From positions 48,858,352 to 48,922,351 of the forward strand of contig JAAONU010000011.1 of assembly GCA_012932295.1 (NCBI GenBank): a stretch of 64,000 nucleotides of DNA, in the 5' to 3' direction. Shown one piece after another: positions 13,263 through 25,504 of the stretch. The translations under genes were made by a program, and so were the position numbers. Under the pieces are notes generated by a model. That model had not been told where the DNA came from, made no database searches, and worked only from the letters and a program-made list of their open reading frames with translations. This DNA comes from Cyclina sinensis (lineage: Eukaryota; Mollusca; Bivalvia; Venerida; Veneridae). Positions within the stretch are counted from its first letter, which is position 1. The number at the start of each line of letters is the position of its first letter.

Positions 13263-13354
13263 CTTCCTGTGTACATATACGCAAAATGTTGTTTCGTCAT
13301 ACGACAGTGACTGGTTCAGTGATGTGTACGCGTAATGGTTGCAGAGACATTGAA

Positions 13355-13672
13355 AATGCATTCTAGCATAAAATCGCTTGTTTTTGCCAGTTTTGCCTAT
13401 GTTTTAACGAGAGCAAAAAGATGTGTTAACAAGGAAGTTCTCACGCGCTGTTATTACCCGTTTTCAGTTATGCGCGTTACAGGGCCTTTGTAAATAATGG
13501 ACGCTGATCCGTCTTTTTTTGCCACAAATCGGCAGTTTATGTAACTTTGCAGGTCGGAACGTAGACGAAACATTTATGATTATAGGGTTAACGCAGTAAG
13601 TGTATTCTATCAATCGTAAATCCACATGAAATCTTTCCAAATATTTTTTAATCGACACTTCTTAAGTTTCAA
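13355..13672 (+). repeat. Armless copy of the foldback-element core
   Basis: It matches the loop of the foldback element at 26187-26507 at high identity: TTCTAGCATAAAATCGCTT, then GTTATTACCCGTTTTCAGTT and TTATGTAACTTTGCAGGTCG. The long inverted arms are missing. Confidence 0.75.
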
Positions 13673-14045
13673 GATACGCCAATACGCCCGGGCGTATAAA
13701 TTTGAAGAAAATGTAAAATAAAAAAAAAGTTCTAAATTCCAAAAATTAAATAAAAATCAAGGGGGGGGGGGAGGGGGGGTCTAGAGGCGTAGCTACTGAT
13801 ATGTAAATTCTTCATTGGAAGCACTCTGGCGGGACGTTTGTTTCAAATGAAATCATGTTGCTCATTGCGATAGTCAAGGTGAAGGCAGATGAAGGGAAGT
13901 AACCGCATACGAGCATACGATAAGACAATAATTTCCCTTGAGTATGCATCCATGGTAAGTAACTCTAGCGAGACGATTTTATCGTTGTTTTTATCTGGAA
14001 TCCGAATGATCATAATGTACAAGATTTCGAGGCGGGAAATTTGAA

Positions 14046-17000
14046 ATGTCTAAAAATTTAAAATTTTCACCGCCTTATGCGGATCCGTTCAATGATGAAG
14101 GGTTTCATAAAACTAGTAAAAAACTCGGTCTTCTGAAACAGACCTGGAGTGATGTTCACTCTTACGAATTCCCATCAAGGTAATAACTTAATTTATCCTA
14201 TGTCATGTCACGAGAAATAAAAATCATATTTTAATGTCAGCAAACCTGTAATTCTTGAAATGCCCAAATGCCCCCATCAAGGTAATACTTAATTAACCAT
14301 TATCATGCCATGAGAAATAAAAATCATAAGAATTAAGATGTCAACAGACATAAAAACTAAAATAATGATCTTAAAATACCAAATTACTGTTACAAGAGGT
14401 CTATAATTAATTTTAACACATGTAATACAAAGCAGTGGTGTGTTAAATTGAATCTACTGAGAGTCAATATTGAATAAGAAATTACTTTACATCTTCTTAA
14501 ATACATAGTATAAATTTTACAAAAAGAGAAGTAGTATCTGCCGTGGCCCAGTGGTAGAGCGTGCACTCTCTGTAGAGTAGATCTGAGTGACAATTTTCGT
14601 GAGCGCGAGTTCAAATTCTACTCAAGTCTATGATTTTTTTTATTCATTTTTTTTTTTCGTTTTTTTGATGTATTCCATACTATTTATATTTTCGTCATTG
14701 TTTTTAAATGTTTTTTTACTGTATACTGTAATTTGTAGATCTACAGTCAGACCAATCAAATATTAATAGGCTAGACTAAAAAAAAACACAATTCTTTTTA
14801 TCCCTTCAGATATGCTAGTGGAAGATTCAGGACGCCACAAGCGGCATGGTTCACGTCTTACAACTGGTTGCGTTACTCTGTCAAGCTGGACGGGGTTTTT
14901 TGTGCCCCATGCTTTCTGTTTGCAGGATCAGACCCTCGCAGCAAGGCACTTACTACCACTGTGGTGACGGACTGGAGTAACATGAAGAAGATTTTAGAGA
15001 AACATGGAAAATCGGACATTCATATATCAAGTGCAATTGCTGCCGAAAACTTTGTGGCTATACAGACTGGAAAACAGAAGGATATAGAGCGTAGTATATC
15101 CACGTCCTATAATGCATTAGTAGAGAAAAACCGGAAGATTTTGGCTATCATTGTCAATACCCTTACACTTTGTGGGAAACAGAACATACCTATCCGGGGC
15201 CATCGTGAAGATGACGAGTCTGGCAGAAAAGGGAACTTTCAAGCCTTACTAGAATTCCAGGCAAATAATAACCCCCTTTTAAAGGACCATCTAGAGAACG
15301 GAGATCCTAGAACGCGCTACACATCTCCGAACATTCAAAACGAGATTATTGATATATGTGGTAAACTTATCTCAGATGAAATTGTTACAGAATGTAACCG
15401 ATCACAGATGTTCAGCCTTATTGCCGACGAAGCAACCGATTGCGCGACGATGGAGCAGATGGCTCTCTGTGTCCGTTACCTGAAGAACGACGAGATCTGC
15501 GAGGAGTTTCTTGGCTTCTCCGAGTGCAAGAGTACCACAGGGGAGGCTCTGGCCAACGCGTTCCTTGACAACCTCAGGAGTTTAGGTAATTTTTACGGAA
15601 TTGAACAAAAACAGCGTCCTTACACATTCTATAACAATACATTGCTTATCATATTCTTCTAAAGGTTCCTGTTTTCAAACACAAATTTAATCTAGGAAAA
15701 ATAAAGGGCGGGAATCGTTAAACAATTTACAAATATGAATTGTGCCAAACTTTTTTTCACATACGATTTTCAATAAATGGGCAAAGTACAGAAAAAATAA
15801 TGATTGATTGCCTGATTAAGAAGTGAAATGTTAATGTGCATATAATGATGGTTTCTGTTTGATTTTACCATAACTACATTGTATATGTAATAAAATAACT
15901 ACTTTCCACTCTGATTCAGATAAGCAACTTATCCGTGCAATACATATTTATTTAAGCAAATCATAATAATCATGTAACCAAGCTCATAGCTTGTAATTTT
16001 CAGGTGTTCAGATGGACTACATAAGGGGCCAGGGATACGACGGAGCCTCCAATATGTCTGGGGTGTACAGAGGTGTCCAAGCTAGAATCCGCCAACAATA
16101 TCCAGAGGCAGTTTATACGCACTGCAGGGCCCACTGTCTCAACCTGGCCATAGTACACGCGTCAAACTCTACGTATGTGAGAAACATGATGTCTACGGTA
16201 CAGACGGTTGCATTTGCTTTCAACATGTCCGCGAAACGTCTGCTCAGTTTCCAAGAGACTCTCGGACGTGACCCCACCAGCCGTGAAGAAATGGAAGAAC
16301 GACAGAAGCTGCAGTCGTTGTGCGAGACACGGTGGGCAGCTAGGGCTGATGCTTTACATACGTTTTTGTGTTCTTACAGGTATCGATATGCTCATTACAT
16401 TATTGTTCAACATTACCATGTAGAACATTTGTAGTACATCGTAGAATAACACCTTTTATGTAACGTCCGTTTCAACAATGTTTCAGTTAAATCCAGACTG
16501 CCAGTTTACCTTACTATTGTTCTTGTACCAGTAGTTAAACATCCTTCTTAAAAATGCCAGTTTTCCCGCATAACGAATCATTGTCCTTTCAAAACCAAGA
16601 GCAATTTGAGGTGACTAGTTGTAGACATTCAGCGACTGTGACAACGCTATACGCAATATCTGGTTTAAAACATACCAACTTACTATCAAACAATTGTTTT
16701 TGCAACCGGTCCCACGTTTTACCGGAATCGACCATTTTTTCCGGAATCTACCGGAATCGACTTTGCATTACCGGAATCGACCTATATTTCATACATAAGC
16801 CATTTTTTTTAAAAGATATACAAAATTATTTATTAATATATAATATAATTAACGTCATAACAAAAGGAATTTGAAGTATCTTCGAGTGGAAAGATTTTAC
16901 AAAAGAATGAAAATCGGCGAGTTGCAGAAAATTTGCGCATATGCATATACGCCGGAATCGGCCTGCATTTCATACATGAATTGTATCTAAGTCATTCAAA

Positions 17001-18631
17001 AATGATGTAAAATTCGACAATAGCTCCATTTTGTTCCAGAACTGTAGTAACATCTTTGGAGGACCTGGCCGCTGGTGGGGACACGAAGGCTGCGGGGTAT
17101 CGTCTCTCCGTGCTGAATTTTGATTTTATAGTTACGCTTGTCACAGCTGAGCACGTGCTTGCTGCACTGGTCCCCTTGTCGACCATGCTGCAGCAGAAGT
17201 CTTGCGATCTCGTGAAAGCTGCTACAGAGACTGAAGTAGTGAAGACTGTTTTGCAGGCAAGTCTGTATTTTAAACCCATGTGCTGATCTATATTCTAAGA
17301 TCTATTCTAAAAACTGTTTATACATAAATATTTTTTTTATTGTAAATTGTAAAAAATACACCAAAACTAAGTGATTGATTAATTTTTGTCGTGAACACAT
17401 CAGAAGTTGTTTACTCCCGTGTAAAGTTAGTCACGTGGTACGGACTTCTGTTCAATGTACTGACCTAAATTAAAGCGTTATGGGTTCGTTTCGCACCAGG
17501 TTCATTTCTTCTTTCGTTTTGCAGCTGAATAGAAATATAAATCATGATCTGAATGGCGTTTCGATTTCTTTTTCATTTTAAAGAAAAATATTTTAAGGTA
17601 AAATGTAAGAAATTAATGAAGAAGTATGTTTTATTTACAATGTATAGTTTTAAACACAGTTTCGTTGTGTTGTAATGATATATGTTACAGTCGTTTCATT
17701 GATTCTGTTCTAAATCAATCAAACTTGTAAAATTAAATCTCTCGTTCCATATCATATACGTCTGTAGATATTAAGTTTAATAAGAATTCTGAAATAGATC
17801 TACTCTTAGCTTAAATAAGGAAAAGCAAATGGTATGTTATTAGAGAAAGATGTGCTAGGATATTGTTTCCTTATCAAGTAAATAAAAACATGTAAGTTTA
17901 TAAGGACTTCACGCACTATAGCCTTAAGGCTTTGGTCTGTTGCACGTGCTCGTCCTTCATATGCCTTCCCGTGAAGTAAATAAAAAGATAGGTTTATGAC
18001 ACTTTTATATGATTGATTATTGAAATACTTATGCAGAACGAAAGACGAGACGCCGCCGTGTGGGAGACATTGTACCAGAAAGCAGTAGATCTTGCCGCGG
18101 AAGTAGGGGTGGAGCCATCCGTTCCAAGAAACGCCGGTCGTCAGAGAAACCGACCAAATGCTCCGGGTGGCACTCCATCACAGTTTTGGCAGATAAACAT
18201 GTATTACCCCTTCATTGACCACCTGGCTACCGAGCTTGAGGATCGCCTTCTACAGGCCAATCATAGATACAATGCCCAATGGCTGATCCCAAGTCAGGTA
18301 AATAAACGCATTTTAATGACTTTGTCGTTTTTTTCAAATTTTGACGATACTCATTTCAGTCCTAATATACAGTCTCAAATGTTAACGATGACCGAAAAAC
18401 ATTAACCGAGTTTTATGCTCATTACAAATTTCCTTACATAAACGCATCTCTGATGCGAGAAATCTTTTTCTTTGACAGTAGTATTATATAACTTCCTGTT
18501 AGGCTTTTCATGTATATGTTTATCTATTCAAATTCCAAGACCTGTCCTTTCACAGCGAAATATCTACAAAATGCAATGTTTTAAAACAAATAAATGTACA
18601 CAAAACAATGTACTCACGGTCAGGTCTAGTG

Positions 18632-18667
<36 letters not shown>

Positions 18668-19223
18668 TTTTATTCAGAAGAGTTTGTGATTGTGATTGTT
18701 AACTGTCATTAAAAAAAGTGAATTAATGATTCGATACGTTGATATGAAATATGTAAAGTAGCTATTATTTTAACAGGTTGCAGAATCCAACCTTCCAGAG
18801 GTACAATGCCGAGAAATTTACATGGGTCTGCGAAGCTGTCTGGATGCAGACGAAGATACGTTCTTGCGCGAATGTGTATTGTGGCGCACGTGGTGGACCG
18901 ACCCAACACTCGCTGCACAACGCCTAACAACGCCAAATAACCTAGCAGATGCGTTGAAAATGACAAGTGAAGCCTTGTATCCAAATATTCGGAAATGCTT
19001 GGCTCTACTTATGGTAGTACCGGTCTCTACTGCAACTGCAGAGAGATCGTTCTCCACCATGCGTAGAGTCAAGACCTATCTCCGATCAACAATGTCGACG
19101 GAGAGGTTGTCGGGTCTTGGACTTTTAAACATATATCAAGAAAAAAAGCTTGATGCAGACCGTGTTGTGGACATATTTGCGGCTAGGAAAGACAGGAGAC
19201 TTGCACTGATTTTTAAAGTGTGA
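14046..19223 (+). CDS. hAT-superfamily transposase-like protein (DUF4371/ZMYM1-like), six exons
   Basis: Exons are 14046-14179, 14810-15585, 16004-16379, 17040-17256, 18037-18297 and 18777-19223. Phases fit throughout, giving 2211 nt (736 codons plus TGA). Exon 1 starts at ATG (MSKNLKFSPPY). Exon 2 has the TTF-type zinc-finger region (LDGVFCAPCFLF) and the hAT catalytic aspartate block (LIADEATDCA). Exon 3 has RGQGYDGASNMSG, HCRAHCLNLA and CETRWAARADAL, all hAT/RNase-H-fold hallmarks. Exon 6 has the C-terminal dimerisation block (TATAERSFSTMRRVKTYLRS). The fourth intron appears to use a GC donor (TTGCAG/gcaagt); the others are GT-AG. No stop or frameshift was seen. It could be an autonomous hAT element with introns or a domesticated copy; the intact frame allows either. 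Confidence 0.85.
14535..14630 (+). repeat. tRNA-like SINE fragment in the first intron of the hAT gene
   Basis: It has an A-box-like TGGCCCAGTGGTAGAGC and a B-box-like GAGTTCAAATTCT spaced for a tRNA with a long middle, followed by T-rich sequence. Clover-leaf pairing is poor. Confidence 0.4.
16722..16960. repeat. Clustered ACCGGAATCGACC motifs in a hAT-gene intron
   Basis: Four to five spaced copies of (A/G)CCGGAATCGACC, some followed by TATTTCATACAT, lie inside the third intron of the hAT gene. Confidence 0.6.
18636..18669. repeat. (TAA)n microsatellite
   Basis: About ten uninterrupted AAT units in the fifth intron of the hAT gene. Confidence 0.9.
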
Positions 19224-19439
19224 ATTAGGAACAAATAAAGGAGTAGCTATAACAAAAATGTCAAGTGAACTAGGAACAAATATGTGAGATGTTAAAAATA
19301 GAAATAATAAAGTCGCTATATATGAAGACATGCTGTGTTTTACTTTCAGTAATTGGTATGTCTCTGTGGACGACTTAAGAAACAACAGCTGTATCATCAA
19401 GTGTAATATTTACATTTTAGAGGCATTTTGTCCATTTTA

Positions 19440-19560
19440 AAAACGCTGTTTTCCGGGATTTTCCGGGGGCCTCCGGCCCCCTGGACCCCTGGCCAGGGCT
19501 TTGCCCTGGACCCACAGGGGGCCCTAGCGGCCCCCATACCCCCAGCCAAATCTGGCGTAT
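19440..19560. repeat. GC-rich repetitive patch downstream of the hAT gene
   Basis: About 110 bp of very GC-rich sequence stands in AT-rich surroundings. It is built from alternating runs such as CCGGGGGCCTCCGGCCCCC and CCCTGGACCC with many short inverted repeats. It lies between the transposase stop codon and the putative right end of the element, so it is probably a subterminal part of the transposon. Confidence 0.6.
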
Positions 19561-19744
19561 TCTCTAAATAAGCCCAGGTACGCCCCTGCTACTATTTAAG
19601 TTCGTTTTTAAATGTTTAAATTGAAAAAAAAAACGCTTACATAAAACCAACTATTGATATATAGATTCATATGCTAAATATATGATATGAAAATATCATT
19701 TTATGAAACTAATTGTCTTTATATGGAACCGAAGTAGCAACGGG

Positions 19745-20350
19745 TTCATTTTATATAAAATCATTTAAAAAAATATTCAAAATATTTAAGATTATTGTAA
19801 TGAAAGTAACTTTCTGGATTATGAGTTTGTTAGCCATGCGCATGTGTTATCAGTACGGTCGTGATGTCCGCTGACTAAGGAACTCATATGACACGACATC
19901 ATGTGGCCTATTTTCCTTGTTATCGGTTTGCACATCCAAAATATGTAACTCATCAACGTTTAATGTGCATAAAAAAAACTTTTATACCCTTCTCTTTAGC
20001 CAAAACGAAGAATGTACAGTAAACAAACACAGTGTGTATGAAGGCCGCAATATTTAAGTACTTTGTCGAAGACATTCTTTAATGTTTTGTCTCTGTGTTT
20101 CAGTTTTCCCTTCTTCCTTCTGTTTAAAACGTTATTGTTCTTTCTCTCTTCTTTCTTTCTTTCTTTCTTTCTTTCCTAATTGTAGCTCCAGTGATATTTA
20201 TTTTTGTTAATAAATTCTGAGCTGACTTAAGGTTTTACTCTGTGTTCGTATAATCTCAAAAAAGAGATAAAGTTTCGATAATAGACTATCTCATTGGTTT
20301 CATAGGTCGAAGAGATTCATGAATATCAATATCACTATGATCAAGGACCA
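19745..20350. repeat. Diverged duplication of the segment at 23030-23680
   Basis: Shared landmarks in the same order are GTTAGCCATGC, TGTCCGCTGA, GGCCGCAATA, CAGTTTTCCCTTCTT, and ATAGGTCG followed by AATATCACTAT. The intact part spans about 600 bp. The Tc1 relic follows only the first copy. A (CTTT)n tract lies at 20145-20175. Confidence 0.65.
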
Positions 20351-20394
20351 AAAGAATATTTACTGCTTAATCACATCCAGACACGTCTACAATC

Positions 20395-21041
20395 GGCCAG
20401 AGATATATATATATACAATGGGTCACATAACATGGACCCTTAACAAAAGGACTCCAGTACTTTTTACTGATGAATCAAGGTTCTGAACTGACTTTACAGA
20501 CAGGCGTGCCGGGGTGTGGAGAACGACCAACGAATGGTTTGCCCCAGTATGCATAGCAAATCATGATCGGTATGGTGGGGGCTCAGTTATGGTTTGGGCA
20601 GGGATCAGCATGCAGGGGAAGACTGATCTGCACATCGCCGACAACGGCACACTGACGACTCAACGATACGTCGATGAGGTCTTGGGTGTATACGTGCGTC
20701 CATACGCTGGTGCAGTGGGCCCAAGTTTCATTTTAATGGACGACAATGCCCGACCTCACAGAGCCAGAGTGACTAATGAGTATCTTGAAAATGAAACGAT
20801 TGTCAGGATGGACTGGCCTGCAAGGTCTCCAGACCTAAACCCACTTGAATATGTCTGGGACATGCTTCAGAGAGCGATTTTAGCTCGCCCTGTTAAGCCA
20901 ACCACCATCCAGGAGCTTAGACAGGCCCTCTTAGAGGAATGGGTTCGAATCCCACAAGACGTTATACGCGGGCTTATCAGTAGCAAGATGGGACGGTGTC
21001 AGGCCGTAATCAACTCAAATGGCCACCACACTCGATATTGA
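20395..21041 (+). pseudogene. Tc1-type transposase, 5'-truncated with an internal stop
   Basis: The readable part starts at WTLNKRTPVLFTDESRF, stops at once (TGA near 20484), and continues as a 175-codon frame to 21041. That frame has GGGSVMVWAGI, LMDDNARPH and SPDLNPLEYVWD. The catalytic triad D, D34E is present, with the first Asp in FTDES. The N-terminal DNA-binding half is missing. Confidence 0.88.
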
Positions 21042-21049
21042 CAACATCT

Positions 21050-24000
21050 TTACACTTTTGGCTCACTTTAAAATTCATTCCACTTTTAACACCAATGCAC
21101 AAAAACCTAAAAAGCCACCCTTATCCAGATTACACCATTGTCACGCTTCAGAACATAACAAAAACAACAAATTAATATACTTAAATATCAAAATTATCAA
21201 AATATCACTTTGAATTGAATAATTGTTGTATACCAACAAAAATATATACAATCGAATAAGTGATCCCTATCAAATTTTGAGTAGTATACATGCAATGAAA
21301 ACAGTCCAACCTCCTCAAACGTCACCTCCCACGAACGACATCCTCTTTACAACGACATTTCGATTTCCCCCCGTTAAATAATATGTACATTTTTACCTCT
21401 CTCGAGTGGCACCTCTCCCAAACGAGCAACGACACTACTGTGTCTCCCCAATGGCACCTGAAAACCTCCCACCAACGACAAGAACATGATCAGTGAGTTG
21501 GATATCCCCAGGTTTCCCAAAAATATTAAACAGGTATATTCAGCAAATGTGCGCGTGTACTACTGTAACCCAATTTATATTCGCGAATACAAATTTCCGC
21601 GTTTTGCCGAGGTCGGACATATTCGCGAATATTAATTTCCGCGTTTTCTTGATTTCCGAAAAAAAAAATATTCGCGGATTCGAAAGTCCGATGGGGCCGT
21701 AAAATCTATGATTCCGACTATTATTCTTCAATAATTGAGCCCATTATTAGTGTCTTAAATGGGATTAACAATATGCTAGCCTTATATATTGTATTGTTGA
21801 GTGAATTGTGATCACAATTCAGGAAAACGTTTTCTCTATATTATATGTACATGTACGCAGCGTTCGTCTTCATTTCTAAGTAAGTCTAACGTTAGATAGT
21901 TGCATTTTAGAATTAAGCAAACATGTAATACCGGCATTAAATGATGAAGCGGTTGTTTTTTATCAACTTGCAGGTATACTTGTTAAGGATAATGCAAGGT
22001 GGTTTTTTGATTCACGGACATTAAAGTGTGAGAATTCATAGCTTATTTAAATTGAATACAGCAATTTAGTGTCTGTTTGACGTTTTGAAACTCTTTGATT
22101 AATACTGATTGAATGCTCTGTTGAGTTTTATGTATGTTAATATATATTTATACTGTGCTTTTCTCAATCTGTTAAGGTTTGATAAAATCTGCTTGTACGT
22201 CAGCGTTATGCAAAACAGAAACAGGAATGTTGTAAAATCAAATTTAAAACATAGAATGTAGAAACTATAGATTTGATGAAGATTTTAACAAAATAACATT
22301 TATAAAAGAAAAATAATCAAACCTTAAGATTTTAAAGAAAGCAGAGCGTCTCTAGTTATTCTATTTGATTGCAAAGCATTATAACCATGATAATACATCG
22401 AGCTGACAAGTCCAACATTGAAGATTGGTTGAACCTTCCGAGAACAACAACCTTTCTACAACAAACACTTTCCCTTTAACCGAATAGTGTTTACTTTTGG
22501 GAGGTTGGAATGTAATGAAATAATGTATTTACAAATGGAATTTTCTGGTATTTAGTGGTAATCCTTTAATACTCGCACAAAACATTTATTTACCTGTCAT
22601 TTATAATTCATAATAATAACATATAATTTCCACGTATATAGAGATGAAATTATATTGAATAGAAATAGTCAACGGAATTCCCGATCTCTCCGTACACTAT
22701 CAATTTGCACGTGCATTTCTCGAAGGGTGTTCATGGTTCCACTGATGTCAAATGTTATGCTCCAATTTTAATTTAGTCGGGAAATGTTTTGTTACTGGAA
22801 ATAGTCAGTAATAGATCATGTCTACATGTTTAAATATTTGATTAAGATTGAAAACATAATCCAATGACCTGGGGTTTTGGTTTAGAAGTCACAATGCTGG
22901 AAACAAAGACAACAACCGGGAATAAAAAAAAACTCAATAAAATTGGCCGAAATCGTTATACTTTTCTTTGTGACTAATTCCAAGCTAAACTACGACACTG
23001 GAACAAAAATGTGCAATACATGTACATGTATATAAAATCATAAAAATCATTCAAAATAGTTAAAATTGAAGTAATAATGATAACTTACGGAATTATGAGT
23101 TGTGTTAGCCATGCCGGATTGTTTTGTTTTTTTTTTTTTTTTTTTTTTTTGAAAGCACTTTTATTATTATAACCGAAATGTCCGCTGAATCCGTAAGTCA
23201 TGTGAACTTGATCATATAAGTATTTCCGGGTAATCTGTTTGCATATACAAACATTTTTATTTTATCAACGTGTCAAGTGTGAAAACATCATTATACCTAT
23301 CTCTTAGGTCAACATGATAAATATACATCAAACGCACACTATATGTAACGGCCGCAATACTTGTGTACTATTACCGAGGACTTTCTTAATACTACCTTTC
23401 TGTTTGCCTTGGTTGTTCAGTTTTCCCTTCTTTCTTTTGTTTAAACATTGTTTTTCTCTCTTTCTCCTTTTTGCTTCTTTGTTCCTTTTTTCTTTCAGCT
23501 TATTTAAGATAATCAATCCTCAGTAATACTTTTTTTCATTAAAGTCTTACATGACTCAATGTTTCACTATGTGTTCGTAAAATCTCAAAAATAGAGATTA
23601 AATTCCAATAAAAGCGATGTTACTGGTATCATAGGTCGTAGATATTAATACCAATATCACTATTATCAAGGTGTGATAATTCAGATATTTTTTGTAATAA
23701 CATGCAATATTATTTAAAAACTGTAATGCAATATTATCAATCTGATTAAAATGAGCTCCTAAATAATACTCTGCTATTAGGATCTGAACATCACCAAAAG
23801 AAGATCACCTTTTCATGACATTTCCATCAGCAAATCAGTGCCTAGCTTTCAAGTTTTTGAAAGGAAACCCAGTTTCTATTTTAACCATTTGAACGCATTT
23901 GAAAACTCTATATTGAATTGGGACCCCAAATAACTCAGCCGTTTTCTGCCACGCGGAGGGTGGGGAGGGGGCGGGGCTAGCACAGTATGGGGATGATGTT

Positions 24001-25500
24001 TTATGATTGATTGTGACCTAAAAAGAAGAAACAAGCACGAACCCTGTATATCAAACAGTATCAATGATACTCATCCTCACAATGTGCTACCCCGCCATTA
24101 ATATTTATTTAGAAATTTAAAATACAAACGGAAGCTTTAATAAACTTATATTAATCGAGAAGAATTCGTTTATCCTACGAAACACAAAATATTTTCAAAA
24201 TGTTCAGGATGAATTAAACATGCTATAGAAGTTTACACACTCAACATTAACACACCGTGTGTACAGGTAAACCGTTAAGACGCGCCATAAGATGCAGTCT
24301 CAATGGCTGGGATATAGATAACTATACTGGAAATCCAGACTATCAAGAAGACAGAACTGAATGGGTCGCCTTCAGATCTAACTTTAGTTAGATCGTGTAC
24401 TTCAGTCAGATTGGCAATATTATTCATTTTAGCTATAATATAATGCATTTTTTCTAATTTTTGTAATTGTATGTTTTGTTTTCACCAGTAGTCATATAAT
24501 TCAACCATGATTAATATAGAAATATTTGTTATTTAGCCCTGAATTGCATTTTCAATATTATTTATGTGAATGTTGTTTATTCTTGAATTAACGAAGATTT
24601 TCATAATACTAAATATTTCAGAAAAAAATTTTCTCCGACATGTTTAAGTATTAAAATTACATTAAAAGATCAAAAGAATAAAAGTAAATAGACTTCCGTA
24701 TGACAGGTTTCCTCATATTTGACTTATAATAAAATTTAGGAAGTGAAGGTGTCAGACTTTCTAGATTATGCATTTTCAGTTCTTTTGAAATTAATGCTGA
24801 TTGGTTATAACTATTTTTTCGTAAAAAAATTCCTGTTGAAAATATGTCAGCTTGGGAACATAGTCTCAAAGTGTCATGCCTACCTGTATGAAACCTGGAA
24901 CTGATCTTGGTTAAGTCACAGTCATCAGTGATTTCAAGAATAGAACGTTATATGAAAAACATTGAATTGTTTTATTACAGGTATGTACATTTTATTTTGT
25001 TTTTTAACTTAGCGAATAAATTTCTACTATTTTTCTTTCCTGGATTGAAGATTTTCTACCCTCTACTTGGCAAGAAGTGAATGGTTAAATTTCACTTTGT
25101 TTTATTTTTACATTGATATTTAAACAGACGCATTTTGATAATAAGGGATGGTTTTCATTTTAGAATTAGATAAAGTTCTTTTTTTTTTACTTGATATTTG
25201 GTCCAGATTCAAACAAGTAAGACTATTGAAAAGCCATAAAAGTCCCCTACCTGAAAGGGCATTTTTACAAGAACCAAAATTCAATAAGTTCGCTGAAATC
25301 AATAGTATGTTTTAACGATAGACGAAGGTTTGTTTTATACAACAGGTAATCAAGTGGATGTAATGTTATAAATAAAATATTCAAATGTAATACAAATAAA
25401 TATCTTTATTTTTCAATTAAAAAAATAATAAAATAAAAAAATATAACAATTTGCTATATTTTAAGTAAAAAGTGGCACAATTTTGTCAGTATAAGAGAAA
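21050..25500. other. Noncoding, repeats only
   Basis: Apart from the 23.0-23.7 kb duplication, there are two copies of ATTCGCGAATA..AATTTCCGCGTTTT near 21580 and 21625. A 50-bp piece at 24930-24980 recurs at 41650-41705. No coding evidence. Confidence 0.5.
23030..23680. repeat. Second copy of the 19.75-20.35 kb segment
   Basis: See the first copy for the landmarks. This one carries a run of about 24 T at 23127. The open frames over its T/C-rich part are low-complexity artefacts. Confidence 0.65.
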
Positions 25501-25504
25501 GAAT

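Larger units (their letters stand above)
13782..19588 (+). mobile_element. Possible boundaries of the hAT element around the six-exon transposase gene
   Basis: The left sequence TAGAGGCGTAGCTAC at 13782 and the right sequence ending CAGGTACGCCCCTG at 19588 are imperfect inverted copies. They resemble the CAGGGGCGTA-type ends known from hAT elements. They lie about 260 bp before the first coding exon and about 365 bp after the stop. Flanking 8-bp direct repeats do not match, so either the ends are eroded or the true borders are elsewhere. Confidence 0.45.

Noticed and set aside
23314..23526. Plus-strand Phe/Leu-rich 70-codon frame
   Set aside because: It covers a T/C-rich tract duplicated from 20.1 kb; the hydrophobic reading reflects base composition.
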